Source: Tenacibaculum adriaticum (GTDB lineage: Bacteria > Bacteroidota > Bacteroidia > Flavobacteriales > Flavobacteriaceae). Taken from it: 64,000 nt of DNA. Location: NCBI RefSeq assembly GCF_008124875.1, contig NZ_VNIA01000003.1, forward strand, positions 62,001 through 126,000, in the 5' to 3' direction. Every line of letters starts with the position of its first letter. Position 1 is the first letter of the stretch. Positions 24,211 through 33,937 of the stretch are shown one piece after another. The notes below the pieces were generated by a model that saw only the letters and a list, made by a program, of their open reading frames with translations, searched no databases and had not been told where the DNA came from. A program made the position numbers and the translations under genes.

Positions 24211-24249
24211 TGTAGTTGGATTAAGCCTTAAATCTACGAAAAAACTTTT

Positions 24250-26031
24250 TTAAAATAATGTATCAAACTTCCAAATAATACCTCCTAGTACTTGAAAACC
24301 TTGTGTGTTAAAGTTGGTAAACTTCTGATAGCTGTTATTAGTGATGTTATTCGCTTTTAAAAACACTGAAAAAATATCGCTAAAATGGTAACCTCCATTA
24401 AGGTTTACATCAACATAACTTTCTAAATCAACAGGAATAATAGTGTCATTATCGTAGTCATATAAAACTCCTTTTCTGCTACCTACAAAATATATATTAG
24501 CTCCAGCGTACCATTTTTCAGTTTTATATTTTCCGAAGATGTCTCCTTTTATTTTAGGTAAATTCCATGCTTCTTGTTGATTTTCTAATGAGTATGTGTT
24601 AAACTCTCCGTTTAAACCTAGAGATATTTGTTTGCTAAAATCGTAATTAATTTCCCCTATAAACGAAACTGTTTTTACATTATCATACACAACATTAAAA
24701 GAATTTCCGTACTCATAACCTTTAAACAAAAAACCATTTGTTTCTGCTGTTTTTATTCCGTCATCAGATTTTGAGTAGTTAAGAATATATAAAGGTTTTG
24801 CTTCTTCATTTTTATAACCTCCTTTTACATTGTAATTTACATTGTCAGCTAAAACCCCTTTCAATCCACCAAATAAATTATACGTTTCACTAGTTTGAGT
24901 GATGTTAATTGTCGGTGAAATATATGGATTTCTCTCTGATAAGCTTTTGAAAGAATTGTTATGTAAATCCCCTGATGCACCTACGTATAAATTTGCAAAT
25001 TTAGGAATGATAGGGTAGCTTACCTTTATATCTGGATACACAAAAAACTGGTTTTTACTATTTTCTGTATCCATAGAAAAATAGGCTTTTGCTCCAATTT
25101 TTATATCAAAATTATAAAAAACATAATCATACGAAGGATGTATACCAGCCGTAATAAAACTATGATTTATTTCTTCATTCACATCGTTATAAGATTTTGC
25201 AAAACTACCAGACAAATAATTAAGAGAAGCGCCTATTTGAAGATCTTCTAAGTTTAGACCAAACCTTCCCAGTGGAAAAGCAAAGGAAGAATTGAGATCT
25301 ACGTTAATTTCACTGCTATCTAAAATATCAGAAAAATACCCAATGCTAGCAGATCCTTTTTTTATGTAAGAATCATCAAATTCAATTTCTCCGTATACTT
25401 TATAATTTTTATAAGTTTGTTCTTCTTCAATAGCATTAATGGCTTGTTCGGTATAATTAATGTTCGTTGGCAAGCCATACCAATTGTATTTGTTTCTTTG
25501 TAAATTAAAGCCCATTTTCCAATCGAAATAACGTTCTTCTTGTTTGTAAAACATATCTAAATCGATATTGTAAAAACTACTGCTTAGTTCTGTGTTTTCT
25601 ACAGGATCGGAAGTGGAGGTGAATTTTAAACTGATACCATATTCACTATCAAAAGGGGTATTTTGATGCACAAACCCTTCAAAGAAAGGAGTAGTATTAT
25701 TACCAAAACCTACGGATAAATAATTATCGAATAAAAGTTCTTTTTTACCAACATCAATTCCTTTTAAGGTACCACTTGCAGGAATAAATGTAGAAGCAAC
25801 AGGAACCGAAATAATTTGGTAGTTTAATGCCTTTTTTTCTACATCTTTTGAAAGTGTAATTACAGGTTTTCTTTTTATTTTAAAAGCATCGGTAACTTTT
25901 GGGGCGTAGGAGGTTATTACTTCTACAACTTCAGTTTTTATACTATCTTTTGCTTTTTCTGATGATGGGTCTTGTGCCAGTAAAACAGTACTAACAAACA
26001 TCAATAACAATAGGATTATATACTTTTTCAT
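24250..26031 (-). CDS. Outer-membrane beta-barrel, TonB-receptor-like without plug
   Basis: The protein has 593 residues. The signal peptide is cut after LLAQ (residue 19-20). Amphipathic strands with alternating aromatic and polar residues run from about residue 95 to the end, and the sequence closes on WKFDTLF with a terminal Phe as in outer-membrane barrels. The plug domain and TonB box of true TonB-dependent receptors are not apparent; a short N-terminal region (VVEVITSYAPKVTDAFKIKRKP) precedes the barrel. It starts 4 bp after the 1006-residue TPR gene, so the pair probably works together in the envelope. The transported ligand is unknown. Confidence 0.8.
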   Translation of the reverse strand: MKKYIILLLLMFVSTVLLAQDPSSEKAKDSIKTEVVEVITSYAPKVTDAFKIKRKPVITLSKDVEKKALNYQIISVPVASTFIPASGTLKGIDVGKKELLFDNYLSVGFGNNTTPFFEGFVHQNTPFDSEYGISLKFTSTSDPVENTELSSSFYNIDLDMFYKQEERYFDWKMGFNLQRNKYNWYGLPTNINYTEQAINAIEEEQTYKNYKVYGEIEFDDSYIKKGSASIGYFSDILDSSEINVDLNSSFAFPLGRFGLNLEDLQIGASLNYLSGSFAKSYNDVNEEINHSFITAGIHPSYDYVFYNFDIKIGAKAYFSMDTENSKNQFFVYPDIKVSYPIIPKFANLYVGASGDLHNNSFKSLSERNPYISPTINITQTSETYNLFGGLKGVLADNVNYNVKGGYKNEEAKPLYILNYSKSDDGIKTAETNGFLFKGYEYGNSFNVVYDNVKTVSFIGEINYDFSKQISLGLNGEFNTYSLENQQEAWNLPKIKGDIFGKYKTEKWYAGANIYFVGSRKGVLYDYDNDTIIPVDLESYVDVNLNGGYHFSDIFSVFLKANNITNNSYQKFTNFNTQGFQVLGGIIWKFDTLF

Positions 26032-26035
26032 TAAT

Positions 26036-29000
26036 TTACTTTTGAGTAGTGTTTACCGATTCGTTTGTTTTGGCTTCTTTATTTTTTATGGTGCTCAATT
26101 CATTTTTAGCTTCTTCTATCAAGTCTTTAAATTGTGAGAAGTTTTTAATAATATTTTCTAAAATATAAGTTGCTTGGTATGCATCTTTTAAGGCATAATA
26201 ATTTTTTGCCATAACGATGTAACTCTTAACTCCCCAATACTTATAAGTGGAATAATTTGCTATTAAGTTTTGAACTTCCTTATTAGAATCTTCGTAAGCT
26301 TTGGCTTCGTTCAAGAAAAACGCTTTATAATACAAAGTTTCTGCTTTAAGTTCACCTGTTGCAGTTTGATCTACTGCATTATAATATTCTTCGGCAGTAA
26401 GAAAATCATTTGTTTTAATAGCAGAGCGAGCAATAATTATCTTAGCATCTTCTTCTACTACTTGTCCTATTTTATCGCTTGCTAAAACCTTTTCAGCATA
26501 CTCAACAGCTTTTGAATATTCTTTGTTTAGGTAATACCCTTTCATTAAATTACTTTGAGCAAAAATGATGTTCTGCGGATAGTTAGCTTCTTTTTCTAAA
26601 CGCTCTAACAAAATCATTCCTTTGTTCCAATCATCTATTTCTAAATAGATCTGAGATAATTTAGATAAAGATTCTTCACTAAATTCATTTTTTTCCTGAC
26701 TAACTACATAGCTATAATGCGGAATAGATTTTTCTTTCTCATTATTTTTAATGAAGGATTGTGCTAAGTAAAAATGAGCCTTTAAAGCATTTAACCCATT
26801 AGAAAAATTATTTAGGTAAGTATTAAAACCTTCTATAGCTTTAGGGGTATTGTTTTCTAAAAACTTATTTTCTGCAGCTTCATAAGTGGTATTGTCAATA
26901 TCGCTATTGGTAACATTCACGAATTTGATGTCTTTTACCCAATTTGCGTATTCATCAACTTTACCTATATCAACATACACATTTCTTGCATTAGTAACGG
27001 CTTGTTTTGCTTCGTTAGAATTAGGATATTTAGTTACAATATCTTTAAAATTCGTCAAAGCTTTTTGATTATTTCCTCCTTTGTAATACAATAGTCCCCG
27101 ACGTAATAAAACACTAGGAATATAATTGCTTTTTGAATGCTCTTCTAAGAGACGGTTATAAGCATTATTAGCTTTTGTAGTTCTACCTAAAGAAGTGTAT
27201 GTATTTGCTAGCTCAAAAAGCGCATCATCTTTTAATTTTGAAGTTCCATAATTATTAACGACTGCTAATAAATCGTTTATTTTATCTTCATTTTTACCCG
27301 AAAGGCCGTTGCTCATTGCTTTTTGATACTGTGCATAATCAGATCCTACACCTCCTTGATTAATTACGTTTTCGTAAGCGGTAATTGCACTTGCATAATT
27401 TTTAGTAGCGTAAAAAGAATCGCCTAATCGGTTGGAAGCATCATCATTTAAATCATTATCTTCTAAATTTTGTTCTAAGAATTTTTGAAAATATAAAGCA
27501 GAATTTTCATAGTCTTTTAGTTTAAAATAAGAGTAAGCAATGTTGTAGTTAATGTTTTTAATTTCTTCTATGTCGAAGTTGTTTACAGATAAAAATTCGT
27601 TTAATGAGTTTTTATATTTACCCAATAAATAGTCTGTTTCTGCCATCCAATAACGCGCTTTGTTCTTAATAGTTTCATTCACAGCGTCTGAAGCGATTAA
27701 AAAATGCGAATTTGCTTCTTTTAATTTTTGTTGATTAAATAATTGAATTCCTCGGTATAAAGAAATTTCATTAGCTAAAATATCATTTGTAGGATTTTTA
27801 TTTGCTCTTAAATAATTAATGGCTCCTTGGTAATCTTGTTGATGTAAATATGAAGTAACTAGTAATTCACTTATTTCTTGTTTATGAGGCGATTCAGGAT
27901 ACTTTATTAGATATTCTGTTAATACTTCAGGAACACTTTTATATGGGTTTCCTTCCTCGTAACTTAATTTAGCATAATTAAAATCAGCATCGGCAGTAAT
28001 GGTTTCATCAAAGTTCATTTCAGAAGCATTTCTAAAAGCATTTAAAGCTTCTACTTTTTTATTGGTTTGTAAGTAACACTCGGCTAAATGATAATAGGCA
28101 TTTTGTGCAATTTTATTATTACCTCCAATAATTTTATTGAAGTTTTGCACGGCACTTCCATAGTCTTTTTGTTTGTAAAAAGCATAACCTAGGTAATAAT
28201 AATCAGTATTATTCCAACGCCCTTTTTTACCTTTATATTGTTGCAAATAGGGAATTGCTTTTTCGTATTCTCCAATGTTAAAGTAACTTTCTCCAATAAC
28301 TTTTGAAATATCAGAAACTTGTTTTTTTTCTGCTGTTGGTAATATTTTTTCACCAATTTGAATAGCTTTTTCAAATTTACCTCCTTTAAAAGCAATGTCT
28401 AACAAATAATAATTAGCTTTCGATTTGTAAGTGGCATCATCAGCTAACTGACTTAAGTTATCTTCCGCCTCTCCAAAATTTTCTTGTTTGTAAGAAATAT
28501 AACCGTAGTAATAACGAGCATCGTTTCCGTAAAGAGGATTTCCTAAAAGTGTTTCAAATTTTTCTTTGGCACCAGTAAAATAATTAGAAACCAAAAGAGC
28601 ATATCCCATTTTATAATTTAACTCATCTTTATCAGCAACACTTAATAACTTCGGATTTACTTTTTGATACCATTTCAACGCATGGGAAGCTTTTCTGTTA
28701 GCAAAATAATAATTACCAACATTCATGTATGCTTTTTCTTTTTTGCTGTTATACGGATGGTTTTTTACAAATGCTAAAACTTTATCATCTGCATTAGACT
28801 GATTTAATTTAATAGCACACATAGCATCATAATAATCAGCGTCTGTTTTTATGTTTTGATAGTTATCTGTATTGTTTGAAACTTCAGTAAATAATTTCTG
28901 AGCTCCTGCATAGGCTTTATTGTTGTATAAAGTGATTGCATTATGGAATTTTGAATCAAAATTACTTTGCATCTCGGTTTTTTGTGCCCAAGAACTCACT

Positions 29001-29056
29001 AGCCAAAAGCAGCAAAAAAGGATTAAAACACTTTTAATAAAAGCGGTTTTTTTCAT
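26036..29056 (-). CDS. Large periplasmic tetratricopeptide-repeat protein
   Basis: The protein has 1006 residues. A signal peptide ends at VSSWAQ (about residue 25). Most of the chain is TPR-type helix pairs, such as ARYYYGYISYKQENFGEAEDNL, KARYWMAETDYLLGKYKNSLNEF and AHFYLAQSFIKNNEKEKSIPHY. About 20 units can be seen. The C-terminus is charged (KNKEAKTNESVNTTQK). Such long TPR arrays act as scaffolds. The immediate downstream gene encodes the plugless barrel, which suggests a periplasmic protein that binds the barrel and its cargo. The function is not known. Confidence 0.88.
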   Translation of the reverse strand: MKKTAFIKSVLILFCCFWLVSSWAQKTEMQSNFDSKFHNAITLYNNKAYAGAQKLFTEVSNNTDNYQNIKTDADYYDAMCAIKLNQSNADDKVLAFVKNHPYNSKKEKAYMNVGNYYFANRKASHALKWYQKVNPKLLSVADKDELNYKMGYALLVSNYFTGAKEKFETLLGNPLYGNDARYYYGYISYKQENFGEAEDNLSQLADDATYKSKANYYLLDIAFKGGKFEKAIQIGEKILPTAEKKQVSDISKVIGESYFNIGEYEKAIPYLQQYKGKKGRWNNTDYYYLGYAFYKQKDYGSAVQNFNKIIGGNNKIAQNAYYHLAECYLQTNKKVEALNAFRNASEMNFDETITADADFNYAKLSYEEGNPYKSVPEVLTEYLIKYPESPHKQEISELLVTSYLHQQDYQGAINYLRANKNPTNDILANEISLYRGIQLFNQQKLKEANSHFLIASDAVNETIKNKARYWMAETDYLLGKYKNSLNEFLSVNNFDIEEIKNINYNIAYSYFKLKDYENSALYFQKFLEQNLEDNDLNDDASNRLGDSFYATKNYASAITAYENVINQGGVGSDYAQYQKAMSNGLSGKNEDKINDLLAVVNNYGTSKLKDDALFELANTYTSLGRTTKANNAYNRLLEEHSKSNYIPSVLLRRGLLYYKGGNNQKALTNFKDIVTKYPNSNEAKQAVTNARNVYVDIGKVDEYANWVKDIKFVNVTNSDIDNTTYEAAENKFLENNTPKAIEGFNTYLNNFSNGLNALKAHFYLAQSFIKNNEKEKSIPHYSYVVSQEKNEFSEESLSKLSQIYLEIDDWNKGMILLERLEKEANYPQNIIFAQSNLMKGYYLNKEYSKAVEYAEKVLASDKIGQVVEEDAKIIIARSAIKTNDFLTAEEYYNAVDQTATGELKAETLYYKAFFLNEAKAYEDSNKEVQNLIANYSTYKYWGVKSYIVMAKNYYALKDAYQATYILENIIKNFSQFKDLIEEAKNELSTIKNKEAKTNESVNTTQK

Positions 29057-29157
29057 AGTAGTAGTCGTTATAATGTTTAAATAACGTGGTTTTTTTTGAT
29101 TTGTTGGATTAACCGCTTCAAAAATAAAAAATGTAGTGGATAATCAATAATAAATAA

Positions 29158-29165
29158 TAGATTTG
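29158..29165 (+). promoter_or_regulatory. Probable ftsE -7 element
   Basis: TAGATTTG matches TAnnTTTG and lies 15 bp before the ftsE ATG. The 5' leader would be about 8 bases long. Confidence 0.5.
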
Positions 29166-29180
29166 TAGAAATCTACTTTT

Positions 29181-29867
29181 ATGGAAAACGCAGTACTACA
29201 TCTAGACAATGCAGATATTTATCAACGAGATAATTTGGTGTTATCAAAAGTGAATTTCACTCTTAATAAAGGTGATTTTTATTATTTGATAGGAAAAACA
29301 GGAAGTGGTAAAAGTAGTTTATTGAAAACTTTGTATGGAGATTTACGTTTACAACGTGGATTGGGGTCTATTGTTGGGTTCGATTTAAAGAAAATGAAGG
29401 AAAAAGACATTCCTTTTTTGCGTAGAAAACTTGGAATTGTTTTTCAAGATTTTAAATTGTTGAATGATAGAAATGTGTTTGATAATTTAGAGTTTGTTTT
29501 AAAAGCAACAGGTTGGAAAGACAAAAACGAACGTAAAGAAAAAATACACGAAGTTTTAGATAAAGTGGGGATGAAAGAGAAGTACTACAAACAAACTTTC
29601 GAACTTTCTGGCGGGGAGCAGCAACGTGTAGCAATTGCAAGAGCGCTTTTAAATGATCCTGAATTAATTTTAGCAGATGAGCCAACGGGTAATTTAGACC
29701 CGAGAACATCTTTAGAAGTGATGGAATTATTAAATGAAATTCACCAAAGTGGTAAAACGATTTTAATGGCTACTCACGATTATCAATTAATCGTAAAATT
29801 CAAACAAAAAACAGTAAAGTGTGAAGATGGTAAGTTGTTTGAAGTAATGCAGCAATCTAAAGTGTAA
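29181..29867 (+). CDS. ftsE: FtsE-type ABC ATPase
   Basis: The protein has 228 residues, the usual FtsE length. Walker A is [14 protein letters not shown] (about residues 38-51), the Q-loop is FQDFKLL, the ABC signature is [15 protein letters not shown] (about 143-157), and Walker B with the D-loop is [12 protein letters not shown]. With FtsX this ATPase controls peptidoglycan hydrolases at the division site. No ftsX is adjacent here; in many flavobacteria the two are unlinked. It overlaps the 3' end of the convergent glycosyltransferase by 11 bp. A different member of the FtsE/LolD/MacB group cannot be excluded. Confidence 0.85.
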   Translation: MENAVLHLDNADIYQRDNLVLSKVNFTLNKGDFYYLIGKTGSGKSSLLKTLYGDLRLQRGLGSIVGFDLKKMKEKDIPFLRRKLGIVFQDFKLLNDRNVFDNLEFVLKATGWKDKNERKEKIHEVLDKVGMKEKYYKQTFELSGGEQQRVAIARALLNDPELILADEPTGNLDPRTSLEVMELLNEIHQSGKTILMATHDYQLIVKFKQKTVKCEDGKLFEVMQQSKV

Positions 29868-30966
29868 AAATTGTTTCTATAATTTTTTTTGCTGAATTTT
29901 TAGGGTCGAAATCAGTCAACACTAATTTTCTTTTTCCAATAATATTGGAGGTGAAATTATGATCAAAAAGCTCTTTGGTTTTAATTAATATTTCGTCTTT
30001 AGTATTGGCTAATTCACATAATTTTTCTAAGCCTGTATCTTCTATCATATTACTATTAGCTATAATAAATTTTCCTTTGTATAGTGAGTTTAAAAGCTTG
30101 AGTTTTATTCCGGTTTTTTGATAAGTTAATAAAACATTTACATGAGCATTTTCAAATAAATTACCTAAATCACGATCACTTTTTAAGTTAACAAAATCAA
30201 TATTTTTAGTTTTTTTTATTTTATTTATAATAGATGTATTTTCTTTACTACTAGCAATTTTTAGACTAAAATTTGATTTTTTGAAGACATTAATTAAAAA
30301 TAGGGCTGCTTTAATATTGTCAGATACACGTAAATCTCCATGCCATAACACATATTTACCTTTTATTGTTTTATGTTTTTTAAAGGAAGCATCATGAAAA
30401 GCAGGTACATATATAGATTTGTTTCCGTATTTTTTTTTAAAATAGACTTGTTCGTTTTTAGAGATTGAAAAAACACCATCAACTTTTTTTAAGATTTTTT
30501 CGTAAGGGTCTAATTTTTTTGTTTCAGAATAAAAAAATATTTTTTTTAAAAAATTCGTTTCACTTTTTGCTAGCCCATAATAAAAATTGTGCTCAATATT
30601 ATGGGTTCTAACATATGTTTTGTTTATTACTTTTTTTTGATAAAAAGTAGTATGTAAACCTTCAAAAAGGATTGGGAAATTACTTTTTTGTATGTTTTGT
30701 AGAAGTTTTTTGTTTTTTCTACTTAGAACAATGAAAGGTGTTTTTGAGAAAAAAAGAAAAGGAGACATGTTTCGTTTGTAATAGGTTACAGATTCGCAAA
30801 TATTTTCTAATTCTTTATGTTTTCCACGTCCATATTCAAAAGTGTGAAGATGAATTTTTACACCAAAGTTGTGTAACTCTTTTAATTTGTAAAAAACATC
30901 AATCACTCCACCGTAATTTGGCGGATAAGGAACATCAAACGAAACTATATTTAAGTTTTTATCCAA
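29857..30966 (-). CDS. Glycosyltransferase (GT-B type, family 1/4-like)
   Basis: The protein has 369 residues and no signal peptide. The opening NIVSFDVPYPPNYGGVIDVFYKL is the glycine-rich acceptor loop seen in GT-B enzymes. RTHNIEHNFY and YVLWHGDLRVSDNIKAALFL mark the interdomain region. The C-terminal donor-binding side (NVLLTYQKTGIKLKLLNSLYKGKFIIANS) resembles the E-x7-E region but with substitutions. The A+T content is high and lysine is abundant, as in surface-polysaccharide genes. It overlaps the upstream glycosyltransferase gene by 8 bp and both probably build a glycan or lipid-linked sugar. Donor and acceptor are unknown. Confidence 0.82.
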   Translation of the reverse strand: MDKNLNIVSFDVPYPPNYGGVIDVFYKLKELHNFGVKIHLHTFEYGRGKHKELENICESVTYYKRNMSPFLFFSKTPFIVLSRKNKKLLQNIQKSNFPILFEGLHTTFYQKKVINKTYVRTHNIEHNFYYGLAKSETNFLKKIFFYSETKKLDPYEKILKKVDGVFSISKNEQVYFKKKYGNKSIYVPAFHDASFKKHKTIKGKYVLWHGDLRVSDNIKAALFLINVFKKSNFSLKIASSKENTSIINKIKKTKNIDFVNLKSDRDLGNLFENAHVNVLLTYQKTGIKLKLLNSLYKGKFIIANSNMIEDTGLEKLCELANTKDEILIKTKELFDHNFTSNIIGKRKLVLTDFDPKNSAKKIIETIFTL

Positions 30967-32047
30967 AATTTTTAAAAATTGAAATTAATTTTTCTTCATC
31001 TGTTTTCCAAATCAATTCATTTTTCGCTAATTGTAATGCTTTTGAAAAATCTTTTTCCAGTAAGTTTTCAATTTGATTTGCTAACATTTCAGGATTCCTG
31101 TCTAAAACTATTTCACCTACGCTATAATTAGTGACAACTTTTCTCATTTCTGGTAAATTGGAAACTAAAACAGGAACATTAGCTTGTATGTAATCGAAAA
31201 TTTTATTGGGTAAAGCATATCTGTAATTCAACCCTAAATCTTCTTCTAAGGAAATTCCTAAAATAGCGTTAGGAGTAATTTTTTGTAATTCATCGGGAGT
31301 TACTTTTCCATAAAAATAAACTTTACCTTCTAGTTTATCTCGTTCTACTTTTTTTTGTAAATCATCTATAATATCTCCAGAACCAACAATTAAAAATAAA
31401 TGATTATCCAAATATTTCATGGTGTTTATCATTAACTCTAATCCGCGTCCAAGATTTATGGCACCTTGGTAAATAATAATTTTTTTATTGGTTTTAAAAG
31501 GAAGTTTTAAAATTATAACATCATTTTTTACGGGTAAATTTCTAATAACTTCAAAGTTTGTATTGTATTTTTCTTTGTAATAATTAGCAATACTTAGACA
31601 AACAGTATAGTTGTTTTGTAATTTAGGAATTAAAGACTTTTCTAATTGAACCCAAACACTTTTTATAAATTTTTTATTGACTAATTCAGGAACTTCAGAA
31701 AATAGCTCATGACTATCAAAAACCAATTTTTTCCGTTGAATTCTACTTGCTAAAAAGTTAGGTAAAAGCGTATCTAGATCGTTAGCAAGTAAAATGTCTT
31801 TTTTTGTAAATAATAAGATGAAAAATAAACGAATGTTGTATTCAGCATAAAAGAGAAAACCTTTGTTAAAGAGTAAACGAATTCTTTTTGTTTTATAAGT
31901 TCTGTTTAGCATTTCGGATAATTTTCTCGGATAATTACGTCCAATTAATAGAACATCAAACCCATTTAGAAAAAGAGTATTGCAAACTTTGTCAACTCGT
32001 TGGTCGGTGACTAAATTATTAGAAACTGAAATAACAACTTTTTTCAA
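30959..32047 (-). CDS. Glycosyltransferase family 4 protein
   Basis: The start is placed at a TTG at 32047, which gives LKKVVISVSNNLVTDQRVDKVC as in relatives; a second in-frame TTG at 32089 lies inside the terminator stem of the upstream small RNA and is unlikely. From 32047 it has 362 residues. The N-terminal domain carries SNNLVTDQRVDKVCNTL and FDSHELFSEVPEL; the GT1 donor domain has IIYQGAINLGRGLELM, GSGDIIDDL, YFYGKVTPDEL and GISLEEDLGLNYRYALPNKIFDYIQ. It forms an operon with the next glycosyltransferase. Sugar specificity is not evident. Confidence 0.85.
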   Translation of the reverse strand: MKKVVISVSNNLVTDQRVDKVCNTLFLNGFDVLLIGRNYPRKLSEMLNRTYKTKRIRLLFNKGFLFYAEYNIRLFFILLFTKKDILLANDLDTLLPNFLASRIQRKKLVFDSHELFSEVPELVNKKFIKSVWVQLEKSLIPKLQNNYTVCLSIANYYKEKYNTNFEVIRNLPVKNDVIILKLPFKTNKKIIIYQGAINLGRGLELMINTMKYLDNHLFLIVGSGDIIDDLQKKVERDKLEGKVYFYGKVTPDELQKITPNAILGISLEEDLGLNYRYALPNKIFDYIQANVPVLVSNLPEMRKVVTNYSVGEIVLDRNPEMLANQIENLLEKDFSKALQLAKNELIWKTDEEKLISIFKNFG

Positions 32048-32069
32048 AAAATATTTTTTTTCGAAGATA

Positions 32070-32150
32070 AAAAAGAAAACCCGCTTCAAGAATTGAAGCG
32101 GGAAAATTGCTATGAAAAACTATGAAAAAGAAACACAAGAAGTGTTTCTC
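32070..32150 (-). ncRNA. Candidate small RNA, copy 2
   Basis: On the minus strand a 7-bp hairpin GAAACAC-TTCTT-GTGTTTC (32148-32130) is followed by TTTTTCATAG repeated twice, then the 23-base block shared with copy 1 (32119-32097), and the terminator CCCGCTTCAA/TTGAAGCGGG (32102-32080) with a T-rich tail. The 5' end is uncertain: -7 candidates lie at 32183-32176 (TAAGTTTA) and 32241-32234 (TAAATTTG). The latter would include an 18-codon ORF, MLKFNSLCKFTDFQSSTK, at 32206-32150. It is upstream of two glycosyltransferase genes and could act as their leader or be independent. Confidence 0.55.
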
Positions 32151-32267
32151 TATTTTGTAGACGATTGAAAATCAGTAAACTTACATAGTGAGTTGAATTT
32201 TAACATTTTTTACATAAATTTATTATTTATTAACAAATTTATGTAAGCTTTAAAGGTTAAAAGTAAT

Positions 32268-32750
32268 TTAAATTTCTTTTAGCATCCAGATATTACAAGT
32301 TGTATGGCCAGATTCACCTAAAGGTTTTACTAACCTTTCAAAGCCTAATTTTTCATACATCCCGACTGCTTTTGAAAAAACGGGTAAACTTTCTAGGTAA
32401 ATTTGATTATAACCGAGTTCTTTAGCAGATTCTACACTTTTTTGCATTAACTGTTTTCCAATTCCTTTTCCTCGAGCATCTTCCGATAAATAAAACTTTA
32501 CCAATTCCACACAATCTTTTTCTAAACCAATAGTAGGGTAAATTCCGCAACAACCAATAGCTTTACTATTTACTTCTGCTACCCATAAAATTGATTTAGG
32601 AGTTCTAAATAATTCGTATAAATTATTAGTGGTTGGATCTGTGTAAACTGTACCTTCTTTAGGAGCGTTGTGTTGCTCAAAAACAGTGCGTATCATATTA
32701 GCTAATGAAGCATTGTCTTTTTGTTCTATTTGTCGAATCGTTACTTTCAA
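32268..32750 (-). CDS. GNAT family N-acetyltransferase
   Basis: The protein has 160 residues with the GNAT fold. The core shows VELVKFYLSEDARGKGIGKQLMQKSVESAKELG, where ARGKGIGKQLM is the acetyl-CoA pyrophosphate-binding motif A, followed by YLESLPVFSKAVGMYEKLGFERL typical of motif B. It acetylates an amine of unknown identity in the cytosol. The gene is alone between the small RNA locus and mdh on the same strand. Confidence 0.9.
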   Translation of the reverse strand: MKVTIRQIEQKDNASLANMIRTVFEQHNAPKEGTVYTDPTTNNLYELFRTPKSILWVAEVNSKAIGCCGIYPTIGLEKDCVELVKFYLSEDARGKGIGKQLMQKSVESAKELGYNQIYLESLPVFSKAVGMYEKLGFERLVKPLGESGHTTCNIWMLKEI

Positions 32751-32805
32751 AATATATAAATTGGATTAAGGTTAAATTTAAATGAATTAGGCTTATGTTC
32801 AAAAT

Positions 32806-32835
32806 AAAAAGCAACCTCTTTCGAGATTGCTTTTT
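32806..32835 (-). terminator. mdh terminator
   Basis: AAAAAGCAATCTC/GAGGTTGCTTTTT (minus strand), one G-T pair, is followed by TATTTT. It ends the mdh transcript. Confidence 0.85.
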
Positions 32836-32858
32836 GTAAAGTAATATAAGTTGTTATA

Positions 32859-33785
32859 TTATAATTCTAATGCTTTATTGTTGTTTTTAACAGCTTCAGC
32901 AGATGCTTGTAAATGTTCTTTTTCAGCATCATTTAAATTAATTTTTACAATGCTCTCAATTCCTTTTTTGCCTAATACAACAGGAACACCTATACATAAG
33001 TCTGATAAGCCATATTCACTGTCTAATAAAGCAGAACAAGGAAATATTTTTTTGGTATCACAAGCAATTGCTTGAACCATACCAGAAACAGCTGCACCTG
33101 GTGCGTACCAAGCAGAAGTACCTAATAAACCAGTTAAGGTTGCCCCACCAACTTTGGTGTCTTCTTTTACTTGGTTTAATCTTTCTTCTGATATAAACTC
33201 AGAAACAGGAACCGAATTGCGAGTTGCTAAACGAGTTAATGGCACCATGCCTTTATCAGAGTGACCTCCAATAACCATTCCATCAACATCAGAAATAGGA
33301 GCTCCTAGCGCTTCAGCTAAACGATATTTGAAACGAGCAGAATCTAATGCACCACCCATTCCGATAATTCTATTTTTTGGTAATCCAGTTGCTTTGTGTA
33401 CTAAGTATGTCATCGTATCCATTGGGTTAGATACAACAATGATAATTGTGTTAGGAGAATTTTCTACTAAACTTTTAGCTACCATTTTAACGATACCTGC
33501 GTTTATTCCTAATAACTCATCACGAGACATTCCTGGTTTACGAGCAATACCAGAAGTAATTACACAAATATCAGAGCCTGCAGTTTTACTATAATCTCCA
33601 GTAGTACCTGTAATTTTAGTATCAAAACCATTTAATGAAGCGGTTTGCATTAAATCCATTGCTTTACCTTCGGCAAAACCTTCTTTAATATCGACTAAAA
33701 CAACTTCTGAGGCGAAATTTTTAATAGCAATGTACTCAGCACAACTTGCGCCCACAGCACCTGCTCCTACAACTGTTACTTTCAT
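32859..33785 (-). CDS. mdh: Malate dehydrogenase
   Basis: This TCA-cycle enzyme oxidises malate to oxaloacetate with NAD. It has 308 residues, of the LDH-like (MDH type 3) group common in Bacteroidota. The N-terminal Rossmann glycine motif is VVGAGAVGASCAEYIA. IVVSNPMDTMTYL and the catalytic HSDKGMVPL (His) in VIGGHSDKGMVPLTRLA are present, with substrate Arg in RKPGMSRDELLGINA. It is monocistronic: terminators lie on both sides. Confidence 0.96.
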   Translation of the reverse strand: MKVTVVGAGAVGASCAEYIAIKNFASEVVLVDIKEGFAEGKAMDLMQTASLNGFDTKITGTTGDYSKTAGSDICVITSGIARKPGMSRDELLGINAGIVKMVAKSLVENSPNTIIIVVSNPMDTMTYLVHKATGLPKNRIIGMGGALDSARFKYRLAEALGAPISDVDGMVIGGHSDKGMVPLTRLATRNSVPVSEFISEERLNQVKEDTKVGGATLTGLLGTSAWYAPGAAVSGMVQAIACDTKKIFPCSALLDSEYGLSDLCIGVPVVLGKKGIESIVKINLNDAEKEHLQASAEAVKNNNKALEL

Positions 33786-33857
33786 TTTATATATTTTTTA
33801 TTGAAAATTATTAATAAGATACACAAAAATAGGGATTTGGGTATGGATAAAAAAGTA

Positions 33858-33885
33858 AAACCTCATTGAAATTTCAATGAGGTTT
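33858..33885 (-). terminator. Terminator of the PQQ-propeller gene
   Basis: AAACCTCATTGAAA and TTTCAATGAGGTTT form a perfect 14-bp palindrome, followed on the minus strand by TTACTTTTTT. Confidence 0.85.
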
Positions 33886-33937
33886 ATATACTAATTATAA
33901 TGATTATTTTTAACTCTTTTATTTTGTAAAATAGGAG

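Noticed and set aside
32048-32089. Upstream TTG start of the family 4 glycosyltransferase
   Set aside because: It lies within a strong terminator stem, and the residues it adds are A/T-rich and not family-like.
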